Positions 35,693 through 44,189 of a stretch of 64,000 nucleotides of DNA are shown here, in pieces. A program made the position numbers and the translations under genes. Under the pieces are notes generated by a model. The model saw only the letters and a program-made list of their open reading frames with translations, ran no database searches and was not told the origin of the DNA. The DNA is from Kineococcus rhizosphaerae (lineage in GTDB: Bacteria > Actinomycetota > Actinomycetes > Actinomycetales > Kineococcaceae): the NCBI RefSeq assembly GCF_003002055.1, contig NZ_PVZF01000002.1, positions 186,001 to 250,000 on the forward strand, in the 5' to 3' direction. The stretch's first letter is position 1; each line of letters starts with the position of its first letter.

Positions 35693-36817
35693 GTGCTGAC
35701 CCGACCGTCCGCCTTCGCCCCGCCGGCCGGGGAGGCCCACTGGCTCGACGTCGTCCGCGAGCTGGCCGTGGGTTTCGCCGAGCGGGCCCCCGGCCACGAC
35801 GCGGACTCGACGCTGCCGCTGGAGAACCTGCAGGCGCTCAACGCCTCGGGTCTCGACGTCGCCGTCCTGCCCGCGCCCCACGGCGGGGGACTGAGCTTCG
35901 CGACGATCGGCGCGGCCCTCGTGGAGATCTCCGCGGCCTGCCCGGCGACGGCCGCGTTGTGGCTCATGCACGCCGGAGCCGCGCACGGGCTGGTGTCGCT
36001 GTCGGAACCCACCGCGGCACGCTTCTACGCCGCCGAGCTCGCCGCCGGGCGCCGGTTCGCGAACGCGTTGTCCGAGCCCTCCAGCGGCAACCTGTTCCTC
36101 ACCCCGCAGCAGTCGGCGACCCCCGTGGAGGGCGGCTGGCGCCTGGACGGGGCCAAGCGCTTCGTCTCCGGCTGCGAGGTCGCCGACCACTTCCTCACCA
36201 ACGTCCTCGTCGGCGGCGTCCCGACGTTCTTCGGCGTCGCCAAGGACGACAGCGTCTCCTTCGCCGGGGTGTGGGACGCCATGGGCATGCGGGCGACCCG
36301 CAGCCAGCTGGTGTCCTTCGCCGGGACGGTGCTGCGCGAGGAGCGCCGCTGCGCGGTCCCGCCGCCGACGTCGGCCAACCTCATCTCCGTCGGTCTGCCG
36401 TTCCTGTCCCTCGGCATCGCCCGCGCCGCCGTCGACGCGGCGTCCGAGCACGCCCGCGGCCGGTTCCTGCCCGGGGTCGGTGACGTCCTCGCGAGCCTGC
36501 AGTGGGTGAGGTTCGAGATGGCCGGGTTGCACGTGGCCCTGCGCGGCGCGTTCCTCATGGCCGAGCAGGTCGCGTGGCTCGCCGACCGGGACGACCCGCA
36601 GGCGACACCGGCCGCCGTGGAGGCGAAGCTGGCGGCGAACGAGGTGGCCAAGGCGGCAGCCGCCCTCGGCGTCAAGATCGGCGGGGCGTCGGGCTACCTG
36701 AGCACGTCGCCCATCCAGCGCCACTTCCGCGACGCCCAGGCCGGTGCCCTCATGGCCTACTCCGTCGAGGTGTGCTCCGACGTCGTGGGGACGTGGGTGG
36801 TGCAGAGTCCGCGGTGA
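35693..36817 (+). CDS. Acyl-CoA-dehydrogenase-fold flavoprotein, probable monooxygenase
   Basis: 374 residues. The N-terminal helical domain, the middle beta domain (ALSEPSSGN, WRLDGAKRFVSGCEVAD) and the C-terminal helices (KIGGASGYLSTSPIQRHFRDAQ) match the acyl-CoA dehydrogenase fold. The segment that normally carries the catalytic Glu before the GT motif reads AYSVEV, so dehydrogenation of acyl-CoA is doubtful. DszC-type N- or S-oxygenases and nitroalkane-oxidase-like enzymes share this fold. GGAGG lies ten bases before the GTG. Last gene of the long operon; with the NtaA-type enzyme it gives the island two flavin-dependent oxidation steps. Confidence 0.78.
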   Translation: MLTRPSAFAPPAGEAHWLDVVRELAVGFAERAPGHDADSTLPLENLQALNASGLDVAVLPAPHGGGLSFATIGAALVEISAACPATAALWLMHAGAAHGLVSLSEPTAARFYAAELAAGRRFANALSEPSSGNLFLTPQQSATPVEGGWRLDGAKRFVSGCEVADHFLTNVLVGGVPTFFGVAKDDSVSFAGVWDAMGMRATRSQLVSFAGTVLREERRCAVPPPTSANLISVGLPFLSLGIARAAVDAASEHARGRFLPGVGDVLASLQWVRFEMAGLHVALRGAFLMAEQVAWLADRDDPQATPAAVEAKLAANEVAKAAAALGVKIGGASGYLSTSPIQRHFRDAQAGALMAYSVEVCSDVVGTWVVQSPR

Positions 36818-36913
36818 ACGGGGCCAGGTCCCACCACGCCGACCGGCAGCTCGATCGGCTCGGAGCACCCCCGCCGACGGTGCCGTGGTTCGCGGGACGC
36901 CCGAGCCGCGGGG

Positions 36914-36919
36914 CAGGAT
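36914..36919 (+). promoter_or_regulatory. Candidate -10 box, leaderless start of the YtcJ-like gene
   Basis: CAGGAT is six bases before the GTG at 36926. It suggests that this amidohydrolase has its own promoter rather than depending only on the upstream operon. Confidence 0.35.
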
Positions 36920-36925
36920 CGCCGT

Positions 36926-38350
36926 GTGCTGCTGAAGAACGTCCACCGCGCCGGCCGCCTCGTCGACCTCCTCCTGTCCGCCGGCCGGGTCCGCGCCATC
37001 GGCCGGGACCTCGCGGACGCCGCCGGGGAACCGGCCGTCGACGCGGAGGGCGCGTTCCTGCTGCCGGGCCTCGTCGACTCCCACGTCCACCTCACGCAGT
37101 GGGCCGCGGCCCGGCGCCGCGTCGACGTGCAGGCCGCCGCGTCACCCGCCGAGGCCGCCCGGACCCTGCGGGAGAACGCCGGACCGGGCGACGACCTCGT
37201 CCTCGGCCACGGGTACCGCGACGCGCTGTGGGCCGAACCCGCGCACCGCGACGTCCTCGACGCCGCGTTCGGCGAGCGCCCCGTGGTGGTCGTGAGCATG
37301 GACCTGCACGCCGCCTGGGTGAACTCCGCGGCCGCGCGGCGCTTCGGGGTCGACGAGCCCACGGGCGTCCTGCGGGAGGGGCCGGCGATGGAGCTGCTGA
37401 CCCGGGCGGGCAACGTCGGGGACGCGGTGCTGGACGGCTGGGTGGCCGAGGCGACCCGGGCGGCGGCGGCCCGCGGGGTCACGGGGATCGTGGACCTGGA
37501 GTACGCCCCGGTCGGGAACTGGCACCGGCGGGAGCGGCCCGCCGTGCGGGTCGCCGCGGGGATCTGGCCCGAGTGGCTGGAGGACGCGATCGCGGCCGGG
37601 TGGCGGACGGGGGACCGGCTGGCCGGGGACCGGGTCGCGGTCGGGCCGGTGAAGTTCGTCGTCGACGGTTCCCTCGGCACGCGCACCGCCTACTGCCACG
37701 ACGCCTACCCGTCGGGTGGTCACGGGGTGCTGCGGCTGCCGCTGGCCGAGCTGGCGCCGGCGCTGCGCCGGGCCACGACGCACGGCCTGGACGTGGCCGT
37801 CCACGCCATCGGCGACGACGCCGTCCGGGTGGCGCTCGACGCCTTCGCCGACGTCGGCTGCCGGGGCAGCGTCGAGCACGCCCAGCAGGTCCACCCGGGC
37901 GACGTCCCGCGGTTCGCCGAGCTGGGGGTCGTGGCGAGCGTCCAGCCGCGGCACGCCGTCGACGACCGCGACGCCGTGGCCGTGCACTGGGGGAGCGGCG
38001 CCGAACGCGCCTACCCGTACGCGGACCTGCTGGCGGCGGGGACCGAGCTGCGGCTCGGCTCGGACGCACCGGTCGCCCCGCTGGACCCGTGGGACGCCCT
38101 GGCCAGCGCCGTCCACCGCACGGTCGACGAGCGCGAACCCTGGCACCCCGACCAGCACCTGCCGTTCGTGGCGGCGCTCGCGGCGAGCTCGGCGGGCCGT
38201 CGCGGGGTGTTCGTCGGCGACGTCGCCGACCTCACGCTGGTGGCCGAGGACCCGCGGCGGACGTTCGCCGAGCGGGGAGCGCAGGCGTTGCGCCGCACGG
38301 AGGTCGTCGCGACGCTGGTGGGTGGGGAGTTCACCCACGGGGGCCGGTGA
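36926..38350 (+). CDS. YtcJ-like amidohydrolase (Amidohydro_3)
   Basis: 474 residues. HVH (53-55), a candidate carboxylated Lys in VGPVKFVVDGSLG, AVHAIGDDA, SVEHAQ and GSDAPV are the Amidohydro_3 landmarks found in YtcJ and NfdA (N-substituted formamide deformylase). Family members cleave amides and formamides. No signal peptide. A gap of 108 bases and a -10-like box separate it from the operon before it. Its 3' end overlaps the convergent HIBADH-like gene by 20 bases. Confidence 0.85.
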   Translation: MLLKNVHRAGRLVDLLLSAGRVRAIGRDLADAAGEPAVDAEGAFLLPGLVDSHVHLTQWAAARRRVDVQAAASPAEAARTLRENAGPGDDLVLGHGYRDALWAEPAHRDVLDAAFGERPVVVVSMDLHAAWVNSAAARRFGVDEPTGVLREGPAMELLTRAGNVGDAVLDGWVAEATRAAAARGVTGIVDLEYAPVGNWHRRERPAVRVAAGIWPEWLEDAIAAGWRTGDRLAGDRVAVGPVKFVVDGSLGTRTAYCHDAYPSGGHGVLRLPLAELAPALRRATTHGLDVAVHAIGDDAVRVALDAFADVGCRGSVEHAQQVHPGDVPRFAELGVVASVQPRHAVDDRDAVAVHWGSGAERAYPYADLLAAGTELRLGSDAPVAPLDPWDALASAVHRTVDEREPWHPDQHLPFVAALAASSAGRRGVFVGDVADLTLVAEDPRRTFAERGAQALRRTEVVATLVGGEFTHGGR

Positions 38351-39218
38351 AGGATTCCCCCGCCCGCAGTTGCAGCAGGTGCGCGGCGAGCAGTTCCCCG
38401 GGCACGGGCCCGAACTCGGCCAGGGCCTGGCGGTGCAGGTCCAGCACCCCGCGGTGCAGGTCGAAGGGGACCGCGGCGTCCTGCGCCATCCGCTCCAGGA
38501 CCTCGAGCTCCTCGACGCACCGGTCCAGCCCGAACGTCGTGAGGTGGTCGCCGGCGAGCAGCGCGCCGGCGTGCCGCTGCAGGAACGCGCTGTCCCCGGC
38601 GGACCCGGCGAGCGCCTGCGTCAGCACGGCCGGGTCCAGCCCCGCGGACCGTCCGAGCAGCAGGGCCTCGGTGACGGCCACCGACTGCGCGAACCACAGC
38701 AGGTTCGCCACGAGCTTGGCCGTCTGCCCGGCCCCCGGTGCCTCCCCGAGCCGGCGCACCGACCGGGAGACCGCCGCCAGCAGCGGGGCGACGCGCTCGA
38801 CGTCGGCCGACGCACCGCCGACGAACAGGTCGAGGGTCCCGTCCGCGGCCTCGGGCGGTCCGCCGCCCATTGCGGCCGCGACGGTCCCGACGCCGCGGCT
38901 GGCGAACCCCTGCGCGATCCGCCCGGTCGTGCGCGGGTCCCCGCTGGTGAGGTCGAGCCAGACGGTCCCGGGACGCAGGTCCAGGCCCGGCACCACCGCG
39001 GCCACCTCGGCGGCCCCGGGCAGGACGGTCACGAGCACGTCCGCGGCCGAGGTCACCTCCGCGAGCGGGTGGACGGGCACGTCGACCGGCGCGGGGTCGT
39101 GGACGAGCACGTCGAACCCCGCGGCCGTCCAGCGCCGGACGAGGGGCAGCCCCATCCGGCCGGCCCCCAGCACCCCCACGCGCGTCACGGGACCCACTGT
39201 GCCGCAGGTCCGGGGCAT
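38331..39218 (-). CDS. 3-hydroxyisobutyrate dehydrogenase-like NAD(P)-binding protein
   Basis: 295 residues. Rossmann start GVLGAGRMGLP, then VLVTVLPGAAEV, GGPPEAADGTLDLFVGG and the C-terminal Lys helix GAGQTAKLVANLLW, as in beta-hydroxyacid dehydrogenases (HIBADH/6PGDH). The DxxxxGG substrate motif normally read as DAPVSGG appears as AAMGGGPP, so the acid bound may differ. The ATG at 39218 overlaps the stop of the LGFP gene (TGATG); an in-frame GTG at 39188 would give a more typical short N-terminus. Confidence 0.8.
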   Translation of the reverse strand: MPRTCGTVGPVTRVGVLGAGRMGLPLVRRWTAAGFDVLVHDPAPVDVPVHPLAEVTSAADVLVTVLPGAAEVAAVVPGLDLRPGTVWLDLTSGDPRTTGRIAQGFASRGVGTVAAAMGGGPPEAADGTLDLFVGGASADVERVAPLLAAVSRSVRRLGEAPGAGQTAKLVANLLWFAQSVAVTEALLLGRSAGLDPAVLTQALAGSAGDSAFLQRHAGALLAGDHLTTFGLDRCVEELEVLERMAQDAAVPFDLHRGVLDLHRQALAEFGPVPGELLAAHLLQLRAGESFTGPRG

Positions 39219-40873
39219 CAGGTCAGGGTGACCGTCACCCGCTGCGTCCGGTAGTCCCAGTCGAGACGGCCGCCCTCGAAGGTCTGCCGCACCCCGCCGA
39301 TGACGCTGAACTCCTCCGAGGTGGGGTACCCCAGGTCCGAGCCCTCCCACCCGCGCGCCGCCCACGCCGGGTAGAAGGCGCCCGTGACGCTGAACCGCTG
39401 GTGGTCGCGGGTCGCCGGGTCCCACCGGGCGTAGAGGTTCCCCTTCGAGAACTGCTGCACGGCCCCGGTGCTGCCGAACCGGTTCGCCAGGGTCAGCGCG
39501 GCCTGCGGGGCCGTCGGGTACCCCAGGCGGGAGGAGGGGCCACCGCGGTAGGCGTAGTAGCCGTTGAACCCGTACCCGGCGTCGACGACCTCGTGCGCGC
39601 CCGTCGCCGGGGACCAGTAGATCCCGGCCTGGTTGGCGAAGACGGCGTAGGCGCCGGTCCCGTCCGCGGTCGCGATCTCGTCGCTGACGGGGTAGCCGAG
39701 GGCGCGGGCGAACCGGAAGTCCGTGCGGTCGTTCCCGCCCTGGTAGCGCGCGGCGATCGCGCCGTACAGGACGTGGGCGGGGTAGGGGCCGCCGTCGAAG
39801 GGCGAGAAGATCGCGCCGTTCTGGAACCGCTGGCGCCAGCTGTCGTAGGGCTCGGCGGCCGAAGAGCCGTCGCCGTAGGCGAACGGCTCCCCGCTGCTGA
39901 CCGGCCAGCCGAGGCGACCGCCCTCGTACCCGGTCTCGGCGTACTCGGCGAGGACGGCCCCGTTCGCGACGAAGCCCGCCCCGGCGACCGAGTAGTAGTT
40001 CACACCCTCGGAGAACCGCTGGTACCAGCCGAACGTCGACCCGTCGGCGGCCCGGACGTCGGTGCCGTCGTCGGTCGGGAAGCCCAGCCCCGGTGCCCAC
40101 CGGGTGCCCTCGGTCCCCACGCCGTACGGGAACGACCAGTTCTTCAGGGAGTGGGCCCCGGTGGCCGGGCTCCACCACACCGCGCCGGAGGTGAACTGCG
40201 TGGAGAACCCCGTGCCGTCGGAGTTCTCGACCTGGCTGGTGGTGGGCGTCCCGAGCCGGCCGTCCAGCCCACCGGTGGCCCGCCAGAACTGCGAGACCGG
40301 ACCGCGCACGACGTGGGTGGTCCCGTCGCGCTCGGCCACGACGTCGCCGTCGAGGGCCTGCGCCGCGGTGGCGCCGTCGGGCCCGCGGGTGACGACACCC
40401 GTGAGGGCGCCGACGGCCAGCGGGGACCCGGGCTGGTTCGCGCTGGAGGCCGCGAAGGCGCTGATGCCGGGCCAGCCGTCGCAGTCGGGCACGTCGAGCT
40501 GCTTCTCCGACACGACCTCGCCGCCGGCCCGCAGGGCGACGCGCGCCGGCCCGGCCTGGCTCTCCAGCCACCAGTGGTCCTCCTGCCAGCCGGTCGTCCC
40601 CACCGCCAGCGGGCCGGTGTCGACGACGGTGTCGGCCGTCCACGGCAGGGCGCTGGTGTCCAGGGAGTAGGTGGTGCCGAGGCGGTCGACGCGCCACTGC
40701 AGCTCCAGCTCCGTGCCGTCCTCGGTGCAGTGGACCGTGACCCGCAGCGGGTCCTGGGCCCGGGGCCGGCGCTCCACGGCGTGCGCGGGCGCCGCCGTCG
40801 CGGCCAGCACCCCGGCCAGCGTCACCGCACCCACGACCGCCCTGCTGCGCACCACGAACCCCTCGCGTCCCAT
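39218..40873 (-). CDS. Secreted LGFP-repeat protein
   Basis: 551 residues. Signal peptide 1-32 (ending APAHA). An N-terminal beta domain with two cysteines (VTVHCTEDG and DVPDCDGW) is followed by at least seven LGFP-type repeats of about 50 residues, seen as LGTPTT, LGFPTD, LGWPVS, LGYPVS, LGYPTA and LGYPTS with intervening GxxYWSPATGAH-type strands. LGFP repeats are thought to anchor proteins to the actinobacterial wall. No catalytic domain is recognised. It is followed with a one-base overlap by the HIBADH-like gene, an odd pairing of an exoprotein and a cytoplasmic enzyme. Confidence 0.87.
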   Translation of the reverse strand: MGREGFVVRSRAVVGAVTLAGVLAATAAPAHAVERRPRAQDPLRVTVHCTEDGTELELQWRVDRLGTTYSLDTSALPWTADTVVDTGPLAVGTTGWQEDHWWLESQAGPARVALRAGGEVVSEKQLDVPDCDGWPGISAFAASSANQPGSPLAVGALTGVVTRGPDGATAAQALDGDVVAERDGTTHVVRGPVSQFWRATGGLDGRLGTPTTSQVENSDGTGFSTQFTSGAVWWSPATGAHSLKNWSFPYGVGTEGTRWAPGLGFPTDDGTDVRAADGSTFGWYQRFSEGVNYYSVAGAGFVANGAVLAEYAETGYEGGRLGWPVSSGEPFAYGDGSSAAEPYDSWRQRFQNGAIFSPFDGGPYPAHVLYGAIAARYQGGNDRTDFRFARALGYPVSDEIATADGTGAYAVFANQAGIYWSPATGAHEVVDAGYGFNGYYAYRGGPSSRLGYPTAPQAALTLANRFGSTGAVQQFSKGNLYARWDPATRDHQRFSVTGAFYPAWAARGWEGSDLGYPTSEEFSVIGGVRQTFEGGRLDWDYRTQRVTVTLT

Positions 40874-40962
40874 GCGCCTCAAGCTAACAGCGGAGGGTGC
40901 TCGTTCGTGGGCGAAGAGTGACGAACCGGGGTGGTGTCCGGGGGACGTGCGACAGTGTCGCC

Positions 40963-42000
40963 GTGCCCAGCAAGCCCAGGACCGCCACCAAGAGCACCGC
41001 GAAGAGTGCAGCGAAGACACCGGGGAACACCGTCGCCCCGTTCGACCTGGCCCCCGCGCCCGTCGTCCTGCTGGCCGGGTCCGAGGAGGCGCTCGCCGAC
41101 CGCGCGTTCGGGGCCCTGCTGGCCCGGATGCGCGAGCTGGACCCCACCTTCGAGCGCACCGACATCAGCGCCGCCGGGTACCAGAAGGGCCAGCTCGCGA
41201 CCTGGACGTCCCCTTCGCTGTTCGACGAGCGGTCCCTCGTCCTCGTCGACGGGGTGGACACCGCGAGCGACGCCTTCGTCGAGGACGTCCTGGACTACCT
41301 GGCCGCCCCCGTCGACACCGTGGTCCTCGTCCTGCGCCACCGGGGCGGCAACAAGGCCAAGAAGGTCCTCGAGACCGCCCGCACGGTCCCCGGCGTCGCC
41401 GAGGTGTCCTGCCAGCCCCTCAAGCGCGACCAGGACAAGGTCGACTTCGTCCTCGGAGACGTGCGCCGCGCGCGCCGCCGCATCGACGTCGAGGCCGCCC
41501 GGGCCCTCGTCTCCGCCCTCGGCTCCGACCTGGGCGAGCTCGCCGCCGCCGTCGACCAGCTGCTCGCCGACACCGACGGCACCGTGACCGAGGCCGCCGT
41601 CCACCGCTACCACGGGGGCCGGCGCGAGGCCACGGGCTTCGAGGTCGCCGACGCCGCCATCGCGGGCGAGGAGGGGCAGGCGCTGGTGCTCGTGCGGCAC
41701 GCCGCGGCGACGGGCGTGCCCGCGGTCGTGGTGGTCGCCGCCCTGGCCTCCCGGCTGCGCCAGCTCGCCAAGGTCGCCGCCGCCGGTCGCGGGCGGGCCG
41801 CGGACCTGGCCCGTGACCTCGGGATGGCGCCCTGGCTGGTGGAGAAGGCCCAGCGCGAGGTCCGCACCCTCGACCCCGAGGGCCTGGCCGCGGCGATCCT
41901 GGCCGTCGCCGAGGCCGACCACGCCGTCAAGGGCGGCGGCACCCCGCCCGAGCACGCCCTGGAACGGGCCGTGCGGGTCGTGGCCGCCGCCCGGCGCTGA
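40963..42000 (+). CDS. holA: DNA polymerase III subunit delta
   Basis: 345 residues. HolA loads the beta clamp as part of the clamp loader. An Ala/Thr/Lys-rich N-terminal tail (about 1-22) is followed by VVLLAGSEEALADRAFG, SPSLFDERSLVLVDGVD and VDTVVLVLRHRGGNKAKKVL, all typical of actinobacterial delta, and the C-terminal collar helices (RLRQLAKVAAAGRG, PWLVEKAQRE). GTG 40963 is chosen because a GACAGT box lies six bases upstream. It faces rpsT across a strong terminator. Confidence 0.93.
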   Translation: MPSKPRTATKSTAKSAAKTPGNTVAPFDLAPAPVVLLAGSEEALADRAFGALLARMRELDPTFERTDISAAGYQKGQLATWTSPSLFDERSLVLVDGVDTASDAFVEDVLDYLAAPVDTVVLVLRHRGGNKAKKVLETARTVPGVAEVSCQPLKRDQDKVDFVLGDVRRARRRIDVEAARALVSALGSDLGELAAAVDQLLADTDGTVTEAAVHRYHGGRREATGFEVADAAIAGEEGQALVLVRHAAATGVPAVVVVAALASRLRQLAKVAAAGRGRAADLARDLGMAPWLVEKAQREVRTLDPEGLAAAILAVAEADHAVKGGGTPPEHALERAVRVVAAARR

Positions 42001-42031
42001 GCCCGGCCCCGACCGCGGCGACGCCCGAACG

Positions 42032-42069
42032 CGACGAGGGCCGGCCCCCGCGGGGACCGGCCCTCGTCG
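42032..42069. terminator. Bidirectional terminator between holA and rpsT
   Basis: A 13-base perfect stem (CGACGAGGGCCGG / CCGGCCCTCGTCG) with an inner CCCC/GGGG stem lies between the two convergent stop codons. Confidence 0.85.
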
Positions 42070-42084
42070 TGAGGGATCCGAGGA

Positions 42085-42345
42085 TCAGGCCTTGGCCGCA
42101 GCCTTGGCGATGGCCGACTTGCGGTTCGCGGCCTGGTTCTTGTGGATGACGCCCTTGCTCACGGCCTTGTCGAGCTTCTTGCTCGCCAGCTGCAGAGCGG
42201 CCTGGGCCTTGGCGGCGTCGCCGGAGGCCAGGGCCTCCTTGAAGCCGCGCACCGCGGTGCGCAGCTCGGACTTGACGGCCTTGTTGCGCAGGCGCGCCTT
42301 CTCGTTGGTGAGGATGCGCTTCTTCTGCGACTTGATGTTCGCCAC
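42085..42345 (-). CDS. rpsT: 30S ribosomal protein S20
   Basis: 86 residues, the standard S20 length. [23 protein letters not shown] is clear at the start, and [18 protein letters not shown] near the end is the conserved rRNA-binding helix. It binds 16S rRNA early in 30S assembly. The holA-rpsT-lepA neighbourhood is common in actinobacteria; here rpsT and lepA are separated by about 9.5 kb. Confidence 0.98.
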   Translation of the reverse strand: MANIKSQKKRILTNEKARLRNKAVKSELRTAVRGFKEALASGDAAKAQAALQLASKKLDKAVSKGVIHKNQAANRKSAIAKAAAKA

Positions 42346-42425
42346 GTGTTCCGTCTTCCTGTCGATCGCTGATCGGTGTCAGAGGGCGGTCGCTCCACCG
42401 GGGACTACCGGCGTGGGGAACACCG

Positions 42426-42484
42426 GGAGGTGACGGCGGGAGACCGTGACCTCCGCACGGAGCGAAGGCGTCCTCAAGGTTACC
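42426..42484 (-). promoter_or_regulatory. rpsT promoter and leader hairpin
   Basis: On the minus strand TAACCT (42479-42484) can serve as the -10 box. The leader that follows contains an imperfect hairpin (42426-42436 with 42444-42454, ten of eleven pairs). S20 represses its own translation in E. coli, so a leader structure is of interest, but no known S20 site is recognised. Confidence 0.35.
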
Positions 42485-42572
42485 AGCGGATGCGCTCGGC
42501 CCACGACACGAGGAGGCAACAGCGTGCGACCCGTCGAAACGTCCGCGCAACGTGCGAGAAACGCGCGCTCCC

Positions 42573-42578
42573 TAGGGT
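42573..42578 (+). promoter_or_regulatory. Candidate -10 box, leaderless start of the ATP-grasp gene
   Basis: TAGGGT is six bases before the ATG at 42585, with no ribosome site, as expected for a leaderless mRNA. Confidence 0.5.
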
Positions 42579-42584
42579 CCGCCC

Positions 42585-44186
42585 ATGCGTGACGTCTTCG
42601 AGGGCTACCGGGACTCCCCGAGCGGGGCCGCCGGGGCCCGTGCGGCCGACGAGATGTTCGACGACGCCGGCCGGCCGCGCCCGGAGTGGCGGGCGCTGGC
42701 CTCGGCCCTGTCCGAGCTGCCCGCCGCCGAGCTGCGGGCCCGGGCCGACCAGCTGGCCAGCACCTTCCTCGACCGCGGCGTCACCTTCGACTACGCCGGC
42801 GAGGAGCGGCCCTTCCCGCTCGACGTCGTGCCGCGGATCATCGACGCCGTCCAGTGGGAGCGGGTCGAGCGCGGCGTCGCCCAGCGCGTGCGGGTCCTCG
42901 AGGCGTTCCTGGCCGACGTCTACGGCCCCATGCGCGCGGTCGCCGACGGCGTCGTCCCGCGCGCGGTCATCACCAGCTCCAGCCACTTCCACCGCGCCGC
43001 GGTGGGCGTCGAACCGGCCGGCGGGGTGCGCGTGCACGTCGCCGGCATCGACCTGGTGCGCGACGAGGACGGCGACTTCCGCGTCCTGGAGGACAACGTC
43101 CGCGTGCCCTCGGGGGTCAGCTACGTCCTGGAGAACCGCCAGGCCCTCACGCAGGTGCTGCCCGAGGCGCTGCAGGCCCACCGCGTCCAGCCCGTCGCCG
43201 GCTACCCCCAGGACCTGCTCGCCGCGCTGCGGGCCGCCGCCCCCGCCGGCGTCGACGACCCGACCGTCGTCGTGCTCACCCCCGGGGTCTACAACTCCGC
43301 CTACTTCGAGCACTCGCTGCTGGCCCGCGCGATGGGCGTCGAGCTCGTCGAGGGCCGCGACCTGGTCTGCCGCGGCAACCGCGTCTACACGCGCACCACG
43401 GCCGGGGAACGGCGCGTCGACGTCGTCTACCGCCGCGTCGACGACGAGTTCCTCGACCCCGTGCACTTCCGCCGCGACTCCGTCCTGGGGTGCGCCGGCA
43501 TCCTCAACGCCGCCCGGGCGGGGGGCGTGAGCATCGCCAACGCCGTCGGCAACGGCGTGGCTGACGACAAGCTCGTCTACACCTACGTCCCCGAGCTCAC
43601 GAAGTACTACCTCGGGGAGGAGCTGATCCTCGGCAACGTCCCGACCTACCGCCTCGAGATCCCCGCCGAGCGCGAGGAGGCGCTGGACCGCCTGGACGAG
43701 CTCGTCGTCAAACCCGTCGACGGCTCCGGCGGCAAGGGGCTCGTCGTGTGCCCGGACGCCAGCGCCGAGCAGGTCGAGGACCTGCGCCGGCGGGTGCTCG
43801 CCGACCCGCGCGGCTGGATCGCCCAGCCCGTCGTGGCCCTCTCGACCGTCCCGACCCTGTCGGGCAGCCGGCTGCGGCCCCGGCACGTGGACCTGCGGCC
43901 GTTCGCCGTCAACGACGGGCAGCGCGTGCGGGTCCTGCGCGGCGGGCTCACCCGGGTGGCGCTGCGCGAGGGCTCGCTCGTGGTGAACTCCAGCCAGGGC
44001 GGCGGGTCCAAGGACACCTGGGTGCTGGCCGGCGACGAGAGCACCGACGAGGTCGAGCGCATCGCGGTGCGCCCCGCCGAGACCGACCTCGCCCCGGCCC
44101 CGCAGCACTCCGCGAGCGACGCCGGGCCCGGCGCCGGGTCCGAGCAGGCCCAGCAACAGCAGCAGCAGCACGAAGGGCAGGGGTGA
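42585..44186 (+). CDS. Circularly permuted type 2 ATP-grasp protein
   Basis: 533 residues. DVVPRIIDAVQWERVERGVAQR region, FRVLEDNVRVPSGVSYVLENR (split here in description), the LGNVPTYR segment and VVKPVDGSGGKGLVV mark the circularly permuted ATP-grasp family 2. Such enzymes are thought to join amino acids or peptides through an acyl phosphate. The Ala/Gly/Gln-rich C-terminal tail (about 500-533, with six Gln) looks disordered. The gene is followed by the alpha-E and transglutaminase genes, a fixed trio in many bacteria proposed to make and process a peptide or modify proteins. Confidence 0.9.
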   Translation: MRDVFEGYRDSPSGAAGARAADEMFDDAGRPRPEWRALASALSELPAAELRARADQLASTFLDRGVTFDYAGEERPFPLDVVPRIIDAVQWERVERGVAQRVRVLEAFLADVYGPMRAVADGVVPRAVITSSSHFHRAAVGVEPAGGVRVHVAGIDLVRDEDGDFRVLEDNVRVPSGVSYVLENRQALTQVLPEALQAHRVQPVAGYPQDLLAALRAAAPAGVDDPTVVVLTPGVYNSAYFEHSLLARAMGVELVEGRDLVCRGNRVYTRTTAGERRVDVVYRRVDDEFLDPVHFRRDSVLGCAGILNAARAGGVSIANAVGNGVADDKLVYTYVPELTKYYLGEELILGNVPTYRLEIPAEREEALDRLDELVVKPVDGSGGKGLVVCPDASAEQVEDLRRRVLADPRGWIAQPVVALSTVPTLSGSRLRPRHVDLRPFAVNDGQRVRVLRGGLTRVALREGSLVVNSSQGGGSKDTWVLAGDESTDEVERIAVRPAETDLAPAPQHSASDAGPGAGSEQAQQQQQQHEGQG

Positions 44187-44189
44187 GAC

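Noticed and set aside
44152-44172. CAG-type run in the ATP-grasp gene as a mobile or unstable repeat
   Set aside because: Only six Gln codons, interrupted by CAA; an ordinary disordered tail.
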